From Salticus scenicus (lineage: Eukaryota; Arthropoda; Arachnida; Araneae; Salticidae): 64,000 nucleotides of DNA. Shown piece after piece: positions 59,125 through 64,000 of this stretch (position 1 is the stretch's first letter; every line of letters starts with the position of its first letter). The stretch covers positions 187,313,880 to 187,377,879 of the forward strand of contig OZ005656.1 in NCBI GenBank assembly GCA_963930645.1, read 5' to 3'. A program made the position numbers and the translations under genes. The notes under the pieces are model-generated. The model worked only from the letters and a program-made list of their open reading frames with translations. It ran no database searches and was not told the origin of the DNA.

Positions 59125-59319
59125 TCAAGTGGTATTAAAGGTCCCTTGATAAAAGCAATTTGTTATAAAAAATTTCGTTAAAGAAATTTTTACTCCGTCC
59201 CTTAAACCCCATCCTTCTCCTAGGAAGATAGCGAACTCTCTGACCATTGCGCTTTTGTAACGCAATATTGACAGCTTCTGAGATAAGGCGCATGGAAAAG
59301 TTATGTCTGTTTTTGGCAT
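59125..59319 (-). other. Open frame of balanced composition, unknown
   Basis: 64 codons (MPKTDITFPCALSQKLSILR ... FLGEGWGLRDGVKISLTKFF ...). Codon usage is much less AT-driven than other frames here, and the frame is open for 12 more codons upstream of the ATG. No domain is recognised and no splice context stands out. It may be an exon relic or a transposon fragment. Confidence 0.2.
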
Positions 59320-59786
59320 CAGTAAATCACCGTTAATCAGCCAGTTCGAAACTATTACAGGTCATTTCCTGGATGGTGAGTTATCTTAGAACCCCTTATT
59401 TTATAGCTTCTATAATTGTAAAAGGTTACAAGGCTACGTTTACACTTCAGCAGGAGAACTGTTTGTCAACATATTTATAAAACTCTCTACAACGTTATGA
59501 AACACAATAAAGATTATTTTAAAAATGAAGAGTAAACAAACTTTTAAGTGTTAAAAAATGTTTTTAAGTGACAGGATGAAAGGATTATGAGGAGTTAAAA
59601 GGATTGTAAATGTAAAAAGTTATTGAAAAGAAAGGGGGTTATTAATTGCGTGACGTACACGTTTTAAATCCTTCTAAAATCCTTCTTATCATAGACGAAG
59701 TGTTTTCGGCTTGTAAAACTGATGAATTACTGACGTGTGTAATACTATCTTGAGCTTTTTGTATATTCCATAGTTATCTTTGTCTA

Positions 59787-60242
59787 CACTGAGAAAAAAT
59801 GTACCGCCTTTATCTAGAATGAATAAGTGGTCATTTTCTAAATCTCTTAACTAGAAATATAGATTTCCGAACTATGCGCATAAGGCACGTCAATAAACTG
59901 GATAGACGAAATGATCGAGAATTTCTAGTCTACACATTTTTCTAGATGGTGAAACAATATTATGAATCTTTTGTATTGCGAGAAATTCTCGCTTGATTTC
60001 CTAGAATTGTGTCATAAACCAAGATTATAGTTGCTGAAACCCGCCTCTTGTATTCGCATTTATTAGCAGAGATTTTTAAATAACTTTGCCCTCGAGAATA
60101 TAGGCAAACGCTCTAGAATTCTAATAGGGGTTTCTAGAACTCGCTTTCAAAGGGGACTAGAATTTATAAGGATGACATGGAACTATTTTTTCTCGAGCCA
60201 CAATTTAGATTCTAGATTCAGTTACAGAATTTTTTCGCAGTG
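59787..60242 (+). mobile_element. 456-bp CACTG...CAGTG element, copy 2
   Basis: Starts CACTGAGAAAAAATGTACCG and ends CAGAATTTTTTCGCAGTG. The inverted ends agree (CACTG(A/C)GAAAAAAT). It aligns end to end with 13891-14346 without net length change, in the same orientation, with a possible TA/TA flank. The matching full length in two independent contexts supports a defined mobile unit. Confidence 0.8.
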
Positions 60243-60542
60243 TAATTCCATTTCAAAATTTTCTGAAATGGTGTCTTCTTGTAAAGAATTGACTATTCAA
60301 AAAAGTTTATTCATATCAGTTTGAGTTAAAAGAAACGTAACACAATTGAAGTTATTACAACCGACTAATAGTGAAATGTACGAAATCGGCATTCAGACCG
60401 CGCAGTGTTCCTAAAATTTTACACTGATTTTATTACATTGACACCACTATTTTAAAATAATATTTATTTACATAATATTTTAGCGTTGAAACACTAAAAA
60501 ATATTCAAGACGATTTTCTTTTTGACAACACTGTTGACAATA

Positions 60543-60704
60543 CAGTAAAACCTCTCTAAGTTGGACCCCTACGGTTCCAAGAAAAAGTGTCCAACTTAGA
60601 GAGGTGTCCAACTTATAGGGGTTAGACATAATGTTAAGGGATACATTCCGTTCCGAGAAAAAGCGTCCAACTTAGAGGGGTGTCCAACTTGAGAGGTTTC
60701 ACTG
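60543..60704. mobile_element. Small Tigger-like MITE (162 bp)
   Basis: CAGTAAAACCTCTCTAAGTT and inverted CAGTGAAACCTCTCAAGTTG end the element, with TA outside (60541-60542, 60705-60706). Inside, GTCCAACTTAGAGAGGTGTC and GTCCAACTTAGAGGGGTGTC repeat the terminal phrase. It is typical of pogo/Tigger-derived MITEs. Confidence 0.85.
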
Positions 60705-60709
60705 TATAA

Positions 60710-61682
60710 TAAAATGCAAATAAAATTTTAAGAATACTGCAAGGCCTGGGCATTCATTCATTATAATATCGTACACATTACAGAAAACAAAGAAATAATT
60801 TCCTAAAGCAAAGCCAAAGTTAGCATTAAAGGCAATTTTAGCCAACAACAGCCAAAAAAAAAAAAAAACGAATGTCATAAAAAGAAAACTCTATTATAAC
60901 CCAAGACTTAACACATGCATGTGTAAACAGAAATATCTTTGATTTTTATCACTTTAACAATAATACATAAGGAATTAAATGCATACAACTTAAACATTGA
61001 TTAGTCCAAATATGTCGTATGTTCAGTTATATTTAGTGAAGTTTTCTTCCGATGTTGTAATGGACAGACCAGATTATTGTAGCGATATTTCCACCAGATT
61101 ATTTATTAGAAATCGACTGAAAATACTCGACTTATATCGATTATAAAATTTGATTTTAACACGATTTCCTGTAAATTAATTTTCCTCTAGAGAAAAATGG
61201 CAAAAATCATTCGCCTTGTCTGAAGCGGAGAGCTTGTAAATGTTATAAATTTACAAAAAAAAAAAAGAGAGAGAGAGAGCGAGAGAAGAAAAAGAAAGAA
61301 AAGACAAAATAGGGAGGAAAAGAAAAGAGATAAAGGAAGAAAAATGATTTTTTTTTTTTTTTTTTTTTTTTATAAATACGAGTTAGAACAACTGTTTTAT
61401 ATTTGGTATTTATTTTATTTTATTTTATTTTATTTTATTTTTTTAATGTAATAGATTTTTTTTCTTCTTTTGAATAGATTTGAAAGTCAATAATCCGCAT
61501 TCAACAATTAAATCTGAAACACTAAATTTTTCATTTTGAGTTAATCATCTGCACTTTTTAACCAATTTTCTAAATTCTCGTCATGGTTTCAATAAAATAT
61601 ATTCTTAAAATGTAACTGTAGCCATTATGAAACAATTTTGATGCACAATAGGGTTCCAGACAGTACTCCCGCACCCCTCCAC

Positions 61683-61713
<31 letters not shown>

Positions 61714-62430
61714 ACTTTATTATCAATATGTTCAAGACCTTGGCAATCGTAAATTATAAAAAGTACCACGCGAAACAATTGTTGCGAAACTTGACAATCA
61801 TAGTTTGAATATAAAATAATTGCAATGCTAATTAAATATTTTTTTCTTTAATGCAGTGCAAATTACTATATAATTTTTTTACTAAATTTTCAATTAGGAT
61901 AATTCAAGCTAAATTTTAGTTCAGATAAAAAAAAAAAAAAAAAAAATATTACAAAATACAAAAAAAAAAAAAAAAAAAAAAAAAAAGATGCACATAACTT
62001 TACCAGGAAATTCTAATTAATATGAATTGAGAATAAACATAAAATATATCCAGCAATATGGAAGAATCTAACTTAAAGCATAATCAGGATGAGCAAAAAT
62101 TTTAATTAAATATTTAACAATTGACTAAGCGCATATTGGAATGTCGGGTAATACAACTTTAATAGATTTATGGCAACAAAAAATTAACTGCGACAGTAGG
62201 TAATTAAAAAACACGACCGAAAATTACCGCAGCGTTTATTAAACATTCTCTCTTTTTGGGGTTCATCCCAGCGTTAAAAAACGCATCAGAACATGGTATT
62301 CTAATATATCATACAATGCAGTTTCATATAATTACTCTCCCACCCTTCAACCCCCATCGTGGTATGAGACATTCAAAACTATAAGGCAGGGTTCCCGAAG
62401 CATAGCAGTGACTCACTGAATCAATATTGA
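60710..62430. other. No gene seen
   Basis: Contains the polypurine tract at 61254-61346, poly-T (61346-61370), (TTTTA)n at 61408-61441, and poly-A at 61689-61714, 61926-61946 and 61960-61986. No coding sequence. Confidence 0.6.
61254..61346 (+). repeat. Polypurine tract
   Basis: About 90 bases almost entirely A and G, including (GA)n at 61267-61280, directly followed by a T run. Such tracts can adopt triplex structures. No gene is associated. Confidence 0.85.
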
Positions 62431-62439
62431 TATCACCGT

Positions 62440-62525
62440 GTATCATTGTTGCACCCTTCCTTGCCCATCCCATTGAAACGGGGATGTACTGTTTGTACAG
62501 TGTTACGACAATGATACACTGATAA
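62440..62525. repeat. Imperfect hairpin
   Basis: GTGTATCATTGT (62445-62456) pairs with ACAATGATACAC (62508-62519) around a GC-richer loop containing CCCATTGAAACGGG. A CAGGGTTCCCGAAGC phrase at 62391 resembles a hAT end, but no partner end was found. Confidence 0.6.
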
Positions 62526-62984
62526 AAAAGTTGCCGTGTTATCTCAAAGAGTGTGACGAAAAAGCGATATTTTGCTAGAGGGAGGTTAATGAAGAATGCG
62601 CCAAAAGAGAGTGTTTGGATGTAACGTGGAAGGAAATGTCTAGATATTTATAGGAAGTTTCATACTGAGATACAAGATTTTAAATTGCTATATATGTGTT
62701 CGGATATTGGATTTTTCTTTTTTCTATTTCCTTTACTTGACAAGGAAGAAACTTCCTAGAGGTGTAGGAAAAATCGTTTTCCTATCTTTATCATGCAAGA
62801 TAAAACATATTAGGAAAAAAAAAAAAAAAAAAAAAGAAAAGAAAACGAATGCCGAATGATATGTTATGCAGAAATCGTTATGAAATGCGTAAAATAATTA
62901 GGAGAAATGGTTAGAAATTAATGCTATTAAAATAGAGATGAAAATTTGATGTTCAAATCGTGAAGAAAGAGGGGACATTCCATC

Positions 62985-63130
62985 TGTCGTTGGCAGCCAA
63001 AGCCCATATGGAGATATTTGTTAGGAGAGTAACTTATACCTAATGCATCTTTCTTTTAAATTTCGTTTTGAAATTAAAAAAAAAAAAAAAAAAAATCCAC
63101 AATCATTGAATTTGTTTTCGTTTTCCAAAA
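62985..63130 (+). repeat. Partial copy of the 54094 MITE family
   Basis: GTCGTTGGCAGCCAAAGCCCATATGG, then TTTGTTAGG and, further on, ACAATCATTGAATTTGTTTTC match left-half blocks of 54094-54606. The right half is absent. Confidence 0.45.
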
Positions 63131-63137
63131 ACTGATA

Positions 63138-63173
<36 letters not shown>

Positions 63174-63176
63174 TTC
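63128..63176. repeat. (ATT)n microsatellite
   Basis: About 14 ATT units. The minus frame at 63074-63277 is its shadow. Confidence 0.95.
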
Positions 63177-63246
63177 ATTTTGTAGCTAAAATATGTGAAA
63201 TGTGATCTAAAACAATTTTCTGCACTTTCTAGTATCAAATGAAATA

Positions 63247-63575
63247 CAATAAAGTACCGTTTATATACGTCTTTCAAGGGTTTGGCGTAAAAGGACGTAT
63301 AAATGGAAAGATGTATAATTGAAATTCAAACTCTGATTTAAAAAAAAAAAAAGTTTAATGCAACTGAAGTAAAATTTATGTGAAATTACTAATTAATAAA
63401 AAAATTTTAAGATAGTAACTAGTATATTGTTTCCTTGTAGAATTAATATTTGAAAATAATAATTAAATAAAAAAAAAAGATTAATTATAAAAATGTTTGC
63501 ATGACTTGAATACTAATTATCTCATACACTGAGTATTGTATTATATATCTTGAATATTATTTATAGACACTAAGC
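63247..63575 (+). mobile_element. Tigger-like element, partial copy 3
   Basis: TA+CAATAAAGTACCGTTTATAT, then AAAAGGACGTATAAATG and GATGTATAATTGAAATT match the left end of 23853-24591 through about 250 bp. No right end is seen before the R1 copy. Confidence 0.6.
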
Positions 63576-63584
63576 ATCATTTTT

Positions 63585-64000
63585 TTTTTAGTTCCCCATC
63601 ATACTATAGGTATGGGGAACTTAGGTAATCGTGAAAATTTTCGACCTCGGTTTTTTGACTTTTCTACACGTTTTCAGGTGTGAGGAATCCGAAAATGACA
63701 AAATTTCTATGGTGTCTGTCTGTAGGGTGTCTGTTAGTGTGTCAGTGTGTCAGTCCGTTAGTGTGTTAGTCCGTTAGTTTTTTACTCAGTTAACACGATA
63801 TCTCACGAACAAATGATCGCAGAGAGGTCAGATCAGTTTTAAAGTATTACTTTCGACACTGGCAAGAACCCTATTCATTTGCAACATTCGAATTTAAAAA
63901 CTTCGTAAGTTATTAGAAATTTACGATTTTCTTAACATGGGAGAATAGGACAAAAATTTACTTAAACGTGCATTTAATGGAAACTTTTTACTGTAAAAAT
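63585..64000 (+). repeat. R1 repeat copy with terminal hairpin (runs off window)
   Basis: A perfect 10-bp hairpin, AGTTCCCCAT...ATGGGGAACT (63590-63621), is followed by TTTTCGACCTCG, CTACACGTTTTCAGGTGTG, a (GTCTGTCTGT) and (TCAGTGTG) tract, and ATCTCACGAACAAATGATCG. The order matches R1 at 4720-4900, but the hairpin arms differ in sequence while keeping pairing. Confidence 0.65.

Noticed and set aside
62391..62405. hAT-like CAGGGTTCCC end
   Set aside because: No matching inverted end or 8-bp duplication was found within the remaining 1.6 kb or upstream.

Overview
This window looks like nuclear DNA from an animal with a large, AT-rich, transposon-dense genome. An arthropod, perhaps a chelicerate, is my guess, but no gene here fixes the taxon. 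The signs are: strong A+T bias; long poly-A/T, poly-C/G and (TA)n runs; tRNA-derived SINE copies; many cut-and-paste DNA transposon relics; and no compact gene organisation. Most open frames of 60-130 codons are shadows of homopolymers, microsatellites or repeat arrays.

The only gene I can call with high confidence is a tRNA-Lys(CTT) at 30506-30578 (+). Protein-coding evidence is thin. The best candidate is a short, GC-richer open frame on the minus strand at 53638-53796, with a good start context and a 5' splice donor inside it. Weaker exon-like islands lie at 6660-6712 (+), 12476-12547 (+), 26485-26595 (-) and 59125-59319 (-). Two degraded Tigger/pogo-type transposase C-termini lie at 42693-43110 (-) and 31135-31314 (+).

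Layout. 0-6 kb: SINE fragments and several copies of a hairpin-headed dispersed repeat. 7.2-8.6 kb: a CTAGCAGG-type element. 10-12.3 kb: a TA-flanked TIR element, then a 1.15-kb foldback element with internal ~125-bp units. 13.9-14.3 and 59.8-60.2 kb: two 456-bp copies of one CACTG...CAGTG element. 15.4-16.2 kb: a hAT-like element with a perfect 8-bp target duplication. 20-26 kb: a minisatellite, MITEs and a nearly identical pair of repeat segments. 26-30 kb: AT-rich sequence with long (TA)n. 30.5 kb: the tRNA. 30.9-31.7 kb: a Tigger-like element. 32.8-34.5 kb: a second CTAGCAGG element filled with poly-C tandem units. 35.7-39 kb: a 3.3-kb insertion whose empty site can be read from a second copy of the host repeat. 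39.3-41.2 kb: a SINE and four foldback MITEs. 42.4-43.3 kb: a Tigger element with transposase remnant. 44.1-49.6 kb: a 5.5-kb region bounded by inverted minisatellite arms and a 9-bp direct repeat, which is the most striking structure here. 50-53 kb: a TTAA-flanked element, a possible LTR relic and a TA-flanked TIR element. 54-64 kb: further MITEs and dispersed repeats.

No CRISPR array, rRNA, operon or prokaryotic gene cluster is present. The novelty lies in the density and variety of foldback and TIR elements, especially those whose inverted arms are built from short tandem units. All assignments are by eye, with no database search.
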